Source: Cerioporus squamosus (lineage: Eukaryota > Basidiomycota > Agaricomycetes > Polyporales > Polyporaceae). Taken from it: DNA of 64,000 nucleotides. Made by a program: the position numbers and the translations under genes. Where the stretch lies: NCBI GenBank assembly GCA_022592435.1, contig JABYQS010000062.1, forward strand, positions 1 to 64,000, read 5' to 3'. Below, piece by piece: positions 21,465-34,003 of the stretch. The notes beneath the pieces are model-generated. The model made no database searches and was not told the DNA's origin. It was given only the letters and a program-made list of their open reading frames with translations. Numbering within the stretch: position 1 is the stretch's first letter; the number at the start of each line of letters is the position of its first letter.

Positions 21465-23623
21465 TCACGAACTCTCTACAGACACTTCCCGCTCGTCGAC
21501 CCGGGTTCCATTCTTCTCGTCATACTCATCCTGCCCTTCGACGGTCCGGACGGGCCCCTTGAACCACTTGCGTGCTGAGAATATCCACGTCAAGGAGGCG
21601 AACAGGAATACTGCCATGATGATCACCACAGCATAATCTGCCAATTGACCATCAGCCCGTGTCTGCGTCGAGCTTCCGATGCCGAGTTAGAACATACTCA
21701 TCGTCTCGGCCGTTGGATGGGCTTCCGGTGGGAACATGAGCAGAACGGTTATGAACGTGACCCACGCAACCGCAATGACGCCTATAGGCAAATACCACTT
21801 TCCGAGCGAAAATGGCCCGGGTACGAGCTTGTTGCGTCCAGTGGTAATGCGCAGGAAGATCGGGGTGACGTATGACGTATACAGTCCGATGACGGCCGCG
21901 CTGGAAAACAAGATGAGTTCGACAGCAGTCAGAAGTGAGAGACTGCGTACCCGGCGAGCGAAGACAGCGCAGTAACCGAGAATCCCAAGAGTCCACAAAT
22001 ACCCGCGAGGAACATCACGAGCCATACTGCGTTGACCGGCGTCCGGGTATACGGATGCATGCGTTTCCACCATCGCGAGCCTGGAAGTGCATTGTCCCGC
22101 GCGAAGGCAAATACGACGCGCGAGGCGTCCACGCCCTGCGCTGCCCCAGTGACATATTGCACGACGATGATCAGACTCCAGATCGCGAGCATCCCACGCT
22201 TCCCGAGCACGTCGAGGAAGAGCTGGCCCATGGGCAGCGGGAGCTTGGTGCCGAGCAGATCGGGGACGGATGCTGTCGCGAAGGATGCAGCAATGAAGAG
22301 CAGCCAGCCCAGCGAGGCAGTCGCGCCGACGCCGACAAGGATGGCGATGGGAGCGGCCCGAGCTGCCCCTGCAGTTTCTTCGGAGATGTGAGCTGCGGAG
22401 TCGTCTTCGTACCAGATTAGAGCCTGTGAGTACTTGGCGCAGCGAGGATATCGATACACCCACAGCCTGTCAAAGTCCACATGGGCGCGGTGAACGCAAG
22501 GAGGAAAGCCCATGCGTCTGGATTGTGTTCAGGGACAGTTCATAGCGGAGGTTAAACAATGCTTACTGTTTGCCCATCCAGTGTTGTTCTCGTACATGGT
22601 GAACGCGGTGCTTGTGGAGACCCTCTTCTCCCCGCTGCATACCAGTAGAGCGATGATAGCTGCGATCGTCGTTCCAACTGGGCAGAGAATACTGTGAGCA
22701 TAGAGCACGTCGCCGGACTTCTTTGTTCATACCATTGACTATGACGTAGAAGATGTTGAGTCGGGCGAGCACGGCGGTTGCGGCGGAGCATACGATGCCA
22801 TGCGTGAACAGGATAGCAAGTAGGATGCCGAACGTGGGGCCTGCGCCCAGGTTGATCGCGCCATCGGACCCAACGTTCAGCGCAGTCGTGATCATCTGAG
22901 CGCTGGAGGAAGACCCGAAAGCAATCGGTAAGTCCGGAGACGTAGTGAAGAGCTGCAGGACTACACACCATGTGAAGTCGATAGAACACACCAGAGTGAC
23001 CTGGCCGGTGACATTTGCCCATCCAGTAATCCAGCTCGCAAGCGGAGCCCATCGAGGCGGGGCGAGCTTTGCTGAGAAGTAGTACAAACCCGCGCTCGTG
23101 CTGCTTACGGGGTCAGCGCATCTCGCGATCTGTATATCCAGATTCCAGTGGCACGTACGGCATTGCAGACGTGAGCTCAGCGAGGGAGGCTGCTATTGTC
23201 ATCACGAACAGGCAAGGTATCAGCCAGCCAAAGACCATGCCGACGTGCCCGCCTGTGCATGCAGGTCAGCGCGGGCGCGGGCGCATACGAGGGGAACCGG
23301 ATGATGCAACGCACCAGACACGAGCGGGAACGACATGGTCGACGACACTGAGGCTACGACGCCCATAATTGAGAACGCGAAAGCGATGGTCTCGATCATC
23401 TGTCATTATTGAAAGACATACAGGGTCGTCAGGGTGTCGGACTGAGTGGATACCAACAGGAACTCACCGAGAACTCGCGCCTGAACTCGCTCTTGTAGCC
23501 AAGCTTTGCGAGCAGCGCATCGTCGGCGTGCTTGAGGGCAGTAAGGCCCTCGTGGTCGTCGTATCCCGAACCATTCGCAACCTTGACGGAGGTCGTCATC
23601 GCGCGCTTTTCGTCTGCAGACAT
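21465..23623 (-). CDS. APC5: amino-acid/choline-type permease, intact
   Basis: The ATG at 23623 starts MSADEKRAMTTSVKVANG, then ALLAKLGYKSEFRREFS. The ten-exon layout is preserved with usable GT-AG sites. Conserved blocks are MIETIAFAFSIMGVV, HVGMVFGWLIPC, TSAGLYYFSAKLAPP, SWITGWANVTGQ, GSDGAINLGAGPTFG, YENNTGWAN, SAAHISEETAG, FAFARDNALPGS, GPFSLGKWYLPIG and YAVVIIMAVFLFASL, then SARKWFKGPVRT and a hydrophilic C-tail. This fits a 12-helix plasma-membrane permease of the APC superfamily. The nearest described fungal relatives are GABA (Uga4-like) and choline (Hnm1-like) permeases; the substrate cannot be read from the sequence. It is the only copy on the minus strand without a lesion. Confidence 0.85.
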
Positions 23624-24350
23624 CGCTGCCGGAAGTGCCAGTGGTGGGTTCGCGAGAAGGAGCGAAGGCGGTCCCGCAGCTACCCCTCGGAGGTGTTGTA
23701 TCTCGTGTTATGCGCGGTGATGCCAAATGCCCTATGTCGCTCAGCAGATCTCCGGAGGCCGCTGGAAGCTCGAGATTGCCGTGTATATCAAGGAAGGCCA
23801 TGCAATGCCCTGGTCTCGGGTCTGTATTACCGGGGAAACGCTCCTTTGCGGGCTTCGCTGGAGCTTCCGGGTCGCCTGCTGGAGCATAGCATGAGAAGAC
23901 CTCGTCATAAAAGTATAACGGATAGCAGGACTTACGAAACAGCCTGCGAACGCGCGATAGCTGGGAGGACGCCCCGGATACCGTGAGCAATTCTCGCATC
24001 CTTATCGACGGCACCCTCTTGGCCGTTCAGCTGACTTGGACCCAATAGACCTATAATCATGTGCACCAGTGCTGAAAGGAACAAAGTCAATCAGGCTGAG
24101 ACGCATATTGTGAGGATTGCAGTACGCGAGGTGGTGACAGTCCGGCAACAAGAGGGAACAAGCCAAGTAAAGCCAAGCGCCGTCCCCGATTGCGATCTCA
24201 GGTAGTCGTTGGCGTCGCAGTTCCACTGTTCGTCTTGAGTGCGTCCTTCACTTCCTCCTTAAAGCGTTAAGCATCTGCCCGATAGTGCGCATACGCTATC
24301 TCTGGTAGCTGGAATTGTCTCTGCGGTATGCTCAGTCCATGTGGACCAAA

Positions 24351-24541
24351 TTGTCGGAACTTTCCCACGACCATCCGGATGGATTAACATCTACTTACCA
24401 TCTAATTGACCATCGGGGGCCATCTATTGACTTATCCGCACCATCGGAAAGCTATCTGGCACCATCTGCTTTGAATCTGGGGTGTCTGGAATATTTAAGT
24501 TATCTGGATTAATCCAGATGACCTGCGGAAAGTTCCGACAA
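24351..24541. mobile_element. 191-bp MITE-like inverted-repeat element
   Basis: The ends are inverted repeats. TTGTCGGAACTTTCC at 24351-24365 is matched by its complement ending at 24541, and similarity continues inward through CATCCGGATGGATTAA (left) against TCATCTGGATTAATCC (right, reverse-complemented). The interior is AT-richer than the surroundings and has no coding potential. I could not define a target-site duplication with confidence. It sits in the divergent spacer between APC5 and the deacetylase gene. Confidence 0.55.
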
Positions 24542-24914
24542 AGTTATCGTCACTGACTATCACTGCCCTTCAGAGACTCGGATATAGTAGATCGTCTTCA
24601 AGTTGTACCTTAGTACTTTCGAGTCACTGTCGCGTCTTCCCGGTCGCACTGCTGAAGTCGTCCTGCCCAACATGATCTCGCTCGCCTCTCTGCGGATGTC
24701 CCAGCCCTGTCAGTGTCGGAGGCTCTTCGAAACCTGGAACCGTTCCAGTAGCCCGACCATGCGCCACAGAGAAGTGCTTATCGTGGAGTGAGATCTTGCG
24801 GGACTCCGTTTCCGCACTCGTTTTCTCCTCCTCCAAGCATATCTGAGCCCTCGCAGCCTTTCTCTCTCGACTTGTATGTGCATCATCGACAAAGTGAGAG
24901 CGTACTAGCCCAAC

Positions 24915-26882
24915 ATGCCGCGCAAGATCCTTATCGGTTTTGGTGTTGACGTTGACGCCGTGGCAGGATGGTCAGTTCGTCCCTCGGATCGTGCTTTCCC
25001 AGCTTGCATAGATGACCTTCGTCCAGGCTCGGGTCATATGGCGGTGAAGACTCGCCTCTGGACATCTCCAGAGTAGGTACATGATGCACGACGTCGCACG
25101 AGCACGATCTGAACTTGTCTTGGGACCAGGGTGTCTACGCGGGAGAGGTCGGCGTGCCTCGACTGCTCAAGCTGTTCGCCAAGTACAACATTAAAACAAC
25201 GTGGTTCATCCCAGGTCAGCCCTACCCTTGGTCTTCTCAGGCTCACAGTGTACTCAAGAATTTGCTCCCAGGCCACAGCCTCGAGACGTTCCCGGAGCAG
25301 ATGGCAGCGGTCCGGGACGCTGGACACGAGATGTGCGTTCCGATATCCTCTCCGAAATCCAAGAAGCGCACTAACCATACGTGTATCCCAGCGGACTGCA
25401 TGGGTACTCGCACGAGAACCCGGTGTCGATGACCGTCGAGCAGCAGAAGGACATCCTCGATCACACCTACAACTTGCTCACCAAGTTCAACAACGGCGTC
25501 CCGCCCAAGGGCAGCGTCGCGCCGTGGTGGGAAACGAGCGCGGAAGGCACCGATCTCCTGCTCGACAAGGGCATTGAGTACGGTATGTACTGACATCTGT
25601 ACTCGACATCAGTCCATCTGCATCCATGCGGTTGCTGACGTGTTGCGCCTAGACCACTCTAACATGGCCCACGAGTACGTACATGCCTGCACAGACTTGC
25701 AACACCGAGTGTCTGCTAACCGCCCCACTGGTGATGCAGTTCTCAGGCGTTCTACCTCCGGGATGCAGACCTCTGGACCAAGATCGACTACAAGGCAAAG
25801 GCCGAGACGTGGATGAAACCCCTTGTGCGCGGCAAGGAGACAGGTCTCGTTGAGATCCCCGCGAACTGGTACCTCGACGACCTGCCGCCTATGATGTGAG
25901 CAACTGCGCCGCAGACGCGGAAGGTGATCGTCACTTACGACGCCGCCGCAGGTTTATCAAGTCGAGCCCAAATTCGCATGGATGGGTACGTCACGCGCTG
26001 ATGCACCCTGTACGTGCGACGACCTCGAACCGTCCCTCAGGTCAACGCGCGCGATGTCGAACAGCTCTGGAAGGACATGTTCACCTACCTGTACAGGTAA
26101 GTCCGTATCTTCGTCGTATTCTATTTGCAGAAGTCTCATCTTTCTTCGACATCTCCGCATGCTCGCGCGTCCGATGGTCCTGCTCTTACCCGCACCTCGC
26201 GCTCGGCCTATAGAGAGGAAGAGAACTTCATCTTTCCCATCACCATACACCCCGACGTCAGCGGGTACGTATATGATTTACCTATCCCTGCTTCCTCTCA
26301 ACATCCGCTCATCACATCATCCCGCGTACACATGTACAGTCGGCCCCACGTCCTCCTGATGCTCGTAAGTCCTGCTTCCCCCTACACCGCATGAGCGCAT
26401 AGCGCCCTTCCCAGCCTTGCAGTATACTCACTCTTACCCTCCCCTGGTCGCTCCTGCTCCAACCACGTTGTCCGCCCATGACGCTATCGGTGCCCTGCGT
26501 TCGCAATGCATCTGAACGACACCGCCCGGCTCTATGTATCGCCTGCCTCACTCGACGACCTCCGTCTGGCCCCTACCTGGATCCCAATGCCACCGCGACC
26601 CCAACCTCTCACCTTCCTCCCCCCGCCGTACACGGGCACGCCACCATCGCCGCCCTCACATCCCGCCCCACCCCTGATCTCCGCCTGCCACCTGACGACC
26701 GCCATGACCTTTCGTCACCGCAGGAACGCTTCATCGAGTGGGTGAACACGCACGCAGACGTGCAGTGGGTGCGCATGATCGACATGGCGAACGAGTTCCG
26801 CGCGCGCGTCGCGCCTCCTGCGGGCGCACGCATGCCGCGCGGCTTCACCGCCCCGCCCACCGCCGCCACCACGGAGGCTTGA
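24915..26882 (+). CDS. Polysaccharide deacetylase family protein (cytosolic, PuuE/PgdA-like)
   Basis: About twelve short exons; the first are 24915-24970, 25027-25072, 25130-25214, 25272-25332 and 25392-25582. Later ones run through [70 protein letters not shown] and [16 protein letters not shown] to the TGA at 26882. The start is the ATG of [19 protein letters not shown]. The NodB-type fold is shown by the DVDA motif near residue 12 (metal and catalytic Asp), then [14 protein letters not shown] and LHGYSHENP, whose two His fit the second metal-binding motif. There is no signal peptide, unlike secreted chitin deacetylases. Relatives include deacetylases and amide hydrolases acting on N-acyl sugars or allantoin-like rings. 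The exact substrate is unknown. Confidence 0.85.
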
Positions 26883-29844
26883 GGGTTTGGTCGCTGGTGG
26901 TCGCCATCATGTCGCGTTCTTGGTGCACATTGCACGACGCGTCACGCATTGATGGCATTGACTTGTTGACCGGGATCTGGATGTATCGGCGCATAGTACT
27001 GCGCGCGACTGCTACTCACGAAGCGTCCGTCCTCGGGCCGCCAGGGCTCAGGAGGCACGGCGGGATCGAGAACCCGAGACCTACGCATACTTACAAAAGG
27101 AACAGATAAGTTCGGAGCGTTCGTAGTGTACAGTACGATCATCAACTGTCTCTGTCTTGCAAATTGCGCGGGTGCTGTGCCGGCGAGTCCTGCCTGTCAC
27201 CGGCAACGTCCTGAACAGTCCCGACTACGACGTAGTCTTGGTGTTGTTGGCCTCGGTTCCGAGCCTTACTGATTGGTCAAGACGGGACTTGAATGAGAGT
27301 GTGTCAATCGAGGCATGCGGGTACTCTTACATCTCGTCGTCGGTCTCGCAATGCACAGGAGCGCGAGGTTCCCCCATAGACCTGATACATATCGCACACC
27401 TACCGATGACGAGAGTAGTCACGGGGAACCGACGGCGTGCCAGCAAACGATATAACCCGGCAAGGAACGCTGAGCGTAGCCATAGTTGCGCACCAGCCGA
27501 CTCGCCGCCACCATCGAGAGGTCGGAACAGGTGTGCAGAGGTAGAAGATGCGGGGTGAGTAATGCTTCAAGCTTCAGGGCCAGGAAGAAGAACATAGCTT
27601 CGCGGAGGTAGCAGCGGTTATCATAGAGGGTGTGGGGGAGTGGAGTATGTAAAACTATGATATGAATGCTTGATGGTACGGCTATATGCGGGTGCGGGTT
27701 CCTGTAAGTTGGCAGGAACGTCGGTTGTGCATGCGCATTTGGTCTTGCGCTTTGATGCGTAGCCTCCAACGTCTCAGGCGACTACTACTAGTACTGCCGC
27801 TGTCGTATTGGAGTATCACTGTCAGTGGAAGAACCCCCGCACTAACCGAACCCACACGGGTTACTCACCAGCGATCATTATTGCATATATGCCGACGATA
27901 CTCAACCTGCGCATCTCGTTAGCGTCGCAACACATCTATAGAACACTGGTCAAGGTCTCAGATATCTATCAAGACTCACTGAGTCCTGACGGAAGTGGCA
28001 TGTAGGTGGCGTCGCTGCGACGCACTGCCAGGCCCATAGAGGATATGAGACTTGGTATTCACTTCCCCGGATGTCTCCCGGGACGGCCGTGACGCCTCCA
28101 CTGCACGAACTGCCATCGACGATACGAGAGGCGGTTGGAGGCCGTGCTTCGCTTGGACGTCCGTCACAGCGAGCGTCTGGCACCTACTCCCAGTGGACGA
28201 GCTCGAGTATGGCTGAACGAGTTCCCAAGCCCGAGCGCCCCGGTGTGAGGTAGGATGACGACCCTCGACGGGCACCGTCCTCGGATTCCGATCTTGGTCG
28301 CGGGCCCAGTCGACGTCCCGACGTGTTGTTCCATCCGCGGTATGGAATAGTTCCATGTGCCTGAAACGCGAGCGCGGGGGTAGGTCTGGGTACCTACGGT
28401 TGCACCGCAGAGGCCCGGACGAAGCCTGTGAGGAAATCACGACACAAAACGGCAAAGAGTGATAGAAGTGATTTGCGAAAGCTGTCGTCTTAAGTTGTTG
28501 CGAGAAAGGCTCTTACCATGAGCCGCACCAGGCCATACTCTCCTTGAGGCTTGGGATACGATGTTCGGGTTGCTGATGTTGGTGTTGTCGCGGGAGTACT
28601 CGACTCGGGATTGATCCACATCGCGTCAACCGTGCCATTCAAGTCAACCTCGGATCGCACGTCAAGGCTGCGGGCCCTGGATGAGGCCGCATCGAGGAGG
28701 ATCGGGACGCATTCTGGAAAGGGGCGGAGATGAGATCTGGTGTGAGTTTGGGATCAGGCATCAAACGAAATCAAGCCGCAGGATTCCAGGCGGAGTGGTC
28801 TGAACCACAACGGACTCTGAGTCTACCGGACTCCTCTTTGTTTCGGGTGTGCAAGGTTCCCCGTTGGGCTGTTCCCGGCAGCTACGGAACAGCTTGAGAG
28901 AGCCTGCTGCAGTGCTGGCGAAAGAACAACAGAGAACAAGGTACGTACCTCCGAGAGGTTGTCGGTCCGGCTCGGCGATCGGCCTCCTCGTGCATCAACA
29001 ACGGACTTCACACGTCTTGCCTTGTCGTCGCAAGCTTGCGGACTCTGTCCTAAAGGTGAATGTATCAGATTGACATCGAGCCCGGCATATGACCTGCTAC
29101 GCAGACCAGAGACCAGGGGAGTGCCGGGGAGTGCCTTGCATACTGCGGTCCCACGGATTCAACAAGGGCACAGGAAGATCTGGCCAGCAAGGATCCGGTC
29201 AACACCAGCTCGACGAAGTAAGCATCGCGACATTGACTCACGTACGTCACCGTGCTCGGCTGGCCGCTTTCTTGCGGGCGTGATCACAGTCGCGGCTAAA
29301 ATGCATGAGAATAGAGTAAGGCCACGTTTGATCGTGCGGGAACCGGGGTTCCCCCAAACATGTCTCGCTGTGCAGAGGGCAGAAGGCTCGAGAGAGCTGG
29401 TTCCGGCGAGACTGGGTGGCTTGTGCCGCGCCGAGGGGCGGGCGGAGAGGAGTTGTGGCTTTGTTAAGAGCAACGAGCACCGCTGCAGAATAGAGTACAA
29501 GCTCGCCGGGCAAGTTGCAGCTGGGAGAACCAAGGGAGAAGAGACGTAAGGTAGCGTACCGTGCAGGCGTGCAGGCAGCCAGATCTCGATTCGCGCGGGA
29601 AACGGGGCCGGATTAGGCAAGAGGCGTGAAGAGGAGGCCCATCACAGCGCGAAAGTGGCGGGAGGTGACGGGGCCATGGCGGTTCCAGTCTGTCAAGCGT
29701 CCACAACAAGTCCAACATGCGTCCCCTCAATAAAGCCGCAACCGTCGCCCTCCGCCAGCCTGCCCGGCGCCCCGTTTCCTTCATCTGCTCCTTGTCCTCG
29801 AGTGTCGCTCCTCCCCGACGACTCTCCCACCACTTTATTGCGTG
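26883..29844. other. Three-kilobase stretch with no supported gene
   Basis: Both strands contain open frames of up to about 200 codons, but they lack domains, consistent splice sites or paralogues in the window. A small palindrome, GGGAACCGGGGTTCCC, lies near 29338. The last part before 29845 is probably the 5' region of the next gene. Confidence 0.4.
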
Positions 29845-31139
29845 ATGGCTGCCGCTTTCGCCCCTCCTCCTTCGACCGCTTACACGGTGCCATCCCTCAA
29901 GTATTACTTCACCCCAGCCACCTTCCAAGAAGTCGGACAGTCGCGTTCGCGCCCTTCGTCCTCCTCATCCAACTCCAGCTATGGCAACACTCCGTCTTCC
30001 AGCACAAGTACCACCCTCACCAGTCCTTCGTCGGACTTCATCGTGTCCCCATGCTCGGCGGGGCTGTCGCCTTCTCAGCGACGCAGGACAATCACCGTCT
30101 GAGCAGGCTGAACAGACCGCTACCGACCCCGCCTAGTACTCCTCAGTCGTGTCGCGCGCCTCTGCCTCCCCGACCGCTGCCCCAGCCTCCTCTGCACCGG
30201 ACGCAGTCGACCAAGCACTTCCGCGTCGACCCTCTTCCGACACCACCTGCCTCTAGTTCTCGGACACCCCCTCCTGAGCGCGTCGCGTCTACGTCAGCGC
30301 TGCCTACACCTCCGACGGAGGCTGGTCCTTCCACTCCAAGAAAGAACGCATCTTGTGAGTACTTCTCCTTTCTTGCTTGCGGCGTCCTCTTTGTGACAAG
30401 TCCAATGTCTGACGGGAGCTTTTACCAGCGTCCACGCGTCCCGCCGCTTCAACGCCAGGATCGACAGAGCGGCCAGTCTATTCGCCTCAACATCCCCGCA
30501 ACCCATCAGACTTCCCTGTCGTCGTACCTGGCTACGCCAGCGCCGCTCTCCCCCATCGCGTTCAACATCCCAGGGCCGCGCGACCTCCGCCGGCGGCGCG
30601 AAGAAGAGCTCGAGCGGCGCATGAAGGAGCTCGGCTTCGTCGAGTCCCCGCGCTCCCCAAAAGAGAACGCAGTGCCCGACGCGGAGCCGTCCCCGTCCCC
30701 GTCGCACGACCGCAAGTTCTCCATCTCGAGCCTGGAGACGGATGAAGACCGGGAAGTCGTGCTGCTCGTCGACCACGAGTCCGACGTGGAGGTGCCCGAC
30801 GCCGAACACGAGCCGGAGCCGGAGACCGAGCGGCCCCCGACACGCAGCCAGTCGCGCGCCGCGATGCTCACGCTCTTCTCGGATGACGAGGACGACGATG
30901 GCTCGTTCGGGCACCCGTACCGGCTCGCACCCGTTGAGGAGCGGGACGCGGAGACTCTCGCGTCTGGGCTTTCGGGCGGAGACAGCCGGGTTGACGTGGA
31001 GGTCGAGGTGGTGACGAAGGAGGCGGTCGCGCGCACGAAGCGGCGGTTCAGCCGGAAGTGGATACGCGAGCGCAAGGGCAAGCGGTGGACGGAGCAGGAC
31101 TTCTCGGAGATCATCGCGCAGTTGCGCAAGCTGCGGTGA
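29845..31139 (+). CDS. Ser/Pro-rich protein of unknown function, frames unresolved
   Basis: The likely start is the ATG at 29845 (MAAAFAPPPSTAYTVPSLK, then FTPATFQEVGQS and a Ser/Thr-rich segment). This frame stops at about 30100, right where a proline-rich frame takes over (RLNRPLPTPPSTP, LPTPPASSSRTPPP). A GTGAGT donor follows near 30354 with an acceptor near 30428. The long last segment contains YLATPAPLSPIAFNIPGP, a basic-acidic helix (RRRREEELERRMKELGFV), an acidic region and the C-terminus RFSRKWIRERKGKRW, EQDFSEIIAQLRKLR. The C-terminal block looks conserved and probably folded; the rest looks disordered. The frames do not join through clear GT-AG introns, so one or two indels or missed introns are likely. 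The family is not recognised. Confidence 0.55.
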
Positions 31140-32207
31140 GAGGCCCGGGGCGTGTTTCGGTGCTATGTGGTATGTCAAACGAGCACTGGGATCTGAGTCG
31201 TTTGCTCACCGTATGGCGTTGCATAGGTTATGCATGGATATCTATCAATCGCAGACTGCAGTCTCCTTCAACGTGTACTATATAACTTACATACGCATCT
31301 TGCTTGCTCGCTTGCCGTCTTAATTTGCTCTTCATTCTCGTCGCATACCATCGCCATCGACTCTCGCTCCACTCGTTCATTGTATCATATTTTGCCACCA
31401 CCTCGCTGGCTCGCCGTCAGCACCCCGCACGCACGCACGTTACATAGCGGCCTCTAGATCGGTATACGTTGTCTACTTATAATCTTATACATCGCTATTG
31501 AGTATTTGTACACTCAGCCTCGAGCTCCTGCCCGCGTCAAGGCCGTACAACTCTCGGTACCGCTGCCCCGACGACTCACGGCCATCGCTGCCAGTGCCAA
31601 GAACACCTTGGAGAGCGAGCGCAGTTCTCGTAACTGGGGCCCTAGACTACTGCATCCGATCGCAACGCTTCGAGTTAGTGCGATCGTTGTCCTTCGCTAG
31701 TACAGTCGCTGCGGGGAGTGGCGGCCGTGGAGACTCCGGAACGAGCTCATCTTCGCGAGGCTGTGTTTAACTACTATCTTATTGTCTTGTCTCAGGTATG
31801 GATGTCAAGTTATCCTCCTGGTCAGGTCAGCAGTGAGCTCGGGCTACATAAGTACATAGTACAGACGTGATGAGTGTTGTGGTCTCTTCGCCAGGCACGG
31901 GAGAAATGTTGGCTTGGCTGCGGGCGCCTCTCCCAGCCGCAAGCGCATCGCCGACGCGTCGCGTAACGCGTTGCGTGACAGGTCGCGTCTACGTTACCGA
32001 CGCGCTTGTCACGTGCTGGTGTCGTTTCAAGCGTCCGTGCTCTGGCGGCGCCTCCGACCTCGCGACCTGGGAACGCACCACGACTTGGCCTTGTACCTAC
32101 CGTTGCCCTATCGAAGCAACCATTTTCTTCCTGCTGTTTGGACCTGCAAGCAGCTGGGCTACCGATAAACGATCGAGGGTCACAAACCAAACGAGGCCTC
32201 TGCAGCG
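31140..32207. other. Intergenic region upstream of the DUF7704 gene
   Basis: No gene is supported. Between about 31948 and 32010 the sequence is rich in ACGCGT-like and CGCG palindromes (CGACGCGTCGCG, TAACGCGTTGCG), which resemble fungal MluI-box (MBF-type) sites. Their role is speculative. Confidence 0.35.
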
Positions 32208-32708
32208 ATGTCGCTGACGACCATCCCGCTCGCATACCGCCTGTTCTTCCTCTACATCGAGCCCATCTCCGCCCTCCTCGGCGCATTCTACGCAGGCTGG
32301 CAGCCCGCGCAGTACCTCGCCTACCTCACGACATCCGCACCCACTCTCCCACCCTCGCCCGGCGCGGGCCCGGACACGAGCACGACGATCGCGCTGCAGC
32401 AGCTCGCGAACGTGTACGTCCTGTTCGCGATCAACGAGCACTTTGTCTTGTCGTCGACGGCGTCGCGCCGGACGTGGCGCGCGCTGCTGGCGGGGCTGCT
32501 CGTGGCGGACGTGGGGCATCTGCTGACGATGGTGCCGATGGCGCGGGAGCGGGGGTTTGGGGAGGTGTTTGGGCGGTTCTGGGCGTGGGATGCGATGCTT
32601 TGGGGGAGCGTGGGGTTCGTGTATGCGGGAGCGTCGATGAGGACGGTGTTTCTCCTCGGGGTCGGGATGCGAGGCTGCGAAGACGTGGATAAGGAGAAGA
32701 GCGATTGA
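32208..32708 (+). CDS. DUF7704-type small membrane protein
   Basis: Intronless gene of 166 codons; the ATG at 32208 gives MSLTTIPLAYRLFFLYIEP. The N-terminal IPLAYRLFFLYIEPISALLG followed by a short loop is the recognisable start of the fungal DUF7704 family. Hydrophobic segments at about residues 10-30, 65-80, 90-110 and 125-155 predict four membrane helices. Length and layout fit the family, whose function is unknown. It is probably an integral protein of an internal or plasma membrane. Confidence in the family rests on recognising the N-terminal motif, not on a search. Confidence 0.7.
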   Translation: MSLTTIPLAYRLFFLYIEPISALLGAFYAGWQPAQYLAYLTTSAPTLPPSPGAGPDTSTTIALQQLANVYVLFAINEHFVLSSTASRRTWRALLAGLLVADVGHLLTMVPMARERGFGEVFGRFWAWDAMLWGSVGFVYAGASMRTVFLLGVGMRGCEDVDKEKSD

Positions 32709-34003
32709 GGTGGGTGTCTTCTTCTGGCCACCTGTGTAGCTTCGAAGGCGATTTGCACTACTGAGCTGATGGCGCATTCCTGTCATTTCCAGCTGCCAGT
32801 ACTGTAATGTAGGATGATGCGCGACTGACTCTGTGTAGGATTATGTTGCTTGTGCTGCCATGGACCAGGTGTGCATTGATTGCACCTGCATGTTGCCGTC
32901 AAGTATACCGACCCAGGACTGAGGACACAGCCAGAGTGAAGCCTCGCATTTCGCTCGTAAACATCCGTGAGCACAGCGGTTAACTTCACTCACATACGCT
33001 GGCAGATTCTCCGTCGCACCGATGCCAGCACTGCGACGTCTGATCGTACCGTCCGGTCAACAGAGCGCTGCTCCAGCCTGCGGGCTGCGGTAAATGAACT
33101 TGAGCAGAAGTGAGACGAAGGTTCACGCACACGCTCCATCGCGTCTGGTCTCATGGCAGTTCTGATCCCATACAGTACCCGTCAATCTGCGCCGCAAGAT
33201 TGGGGAAATTCAAGGTTTGCAATATTCATCTCGCTCCTTTCAGCCAGCTGATTGAATCGATGACGCTTTTCCCTACTTTCCCCCCAGGATGCGCGTGTCT
33301 GTCGGTGGTTGTCCAAGAAGCTTCTTGACGGCCAGCGGACCCGCAGCAATCCTGACAGCAGAGCCCCGTGTCCGTGATGGGGGAGCATATCCCAGCTCAG
33401 CTGCTTCCATTCCTGCGCTATGTCCAGGCAAGACTCGCAACTGCTCTTCACACCCCAAGGTGAGTAATGCAAGATTGCATTTGTGTTTTGGAGCACTGAC
33501 AAGCGGTCACTATACGCAGGGTGAGGTTTTATATTCACGCATTCAACACTGCACCGTTGCTCCAAATTCTTCTTAACCTTGGGCTATCAGCGTGCCTGGT
33601 ACAGGCCCAGATGTCCATCCCGTGTCATATAGTTGACTTATCCGCGTTGACTTGCCGCCGACGAACTTCCACCAGAATCCGACATGGTTTCGGGCACACA
33701 CGGACCCCACACGCTCCTGCGACCGTAGCTACGCTCGTAGGATCTTCCCTAAGTCATGCTGCTCCGTCTCGCTGATGTGATTGCACCTTCTCTCGATGAA
33801 GCCTCAACAAGACACCTACTGCTGTGTTGGAGAGTCGGCGTGCGCTCCTTGTTGAGCTTGAGCTGAGATGGCGAGTGGTATCGGAGGTACAGCGGTAACC
33901 TTAACCATGTTCAACCCCGCGTTGCAGCATATAGGACACAGTTGGTCAGTTCCATGCCCGTTCGCTCTCTTCGTGCCTGCCATCGACTTGTCCTTACCCA
34001 CTC
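32709..34003. other. Intergenic region upstream of APC6
   Basis: No supported gene on either strand. It should contain the APC6 promoter, but I see no convincing TATA box. Confidence 0.35.

Noticed and set aside
28959..29549. Open frame of 196 codons on the plus strand
   Set aside because: No hydrophobic core pattern, domain or splice context; frames of this length occur by chance in GC-rich DNA.
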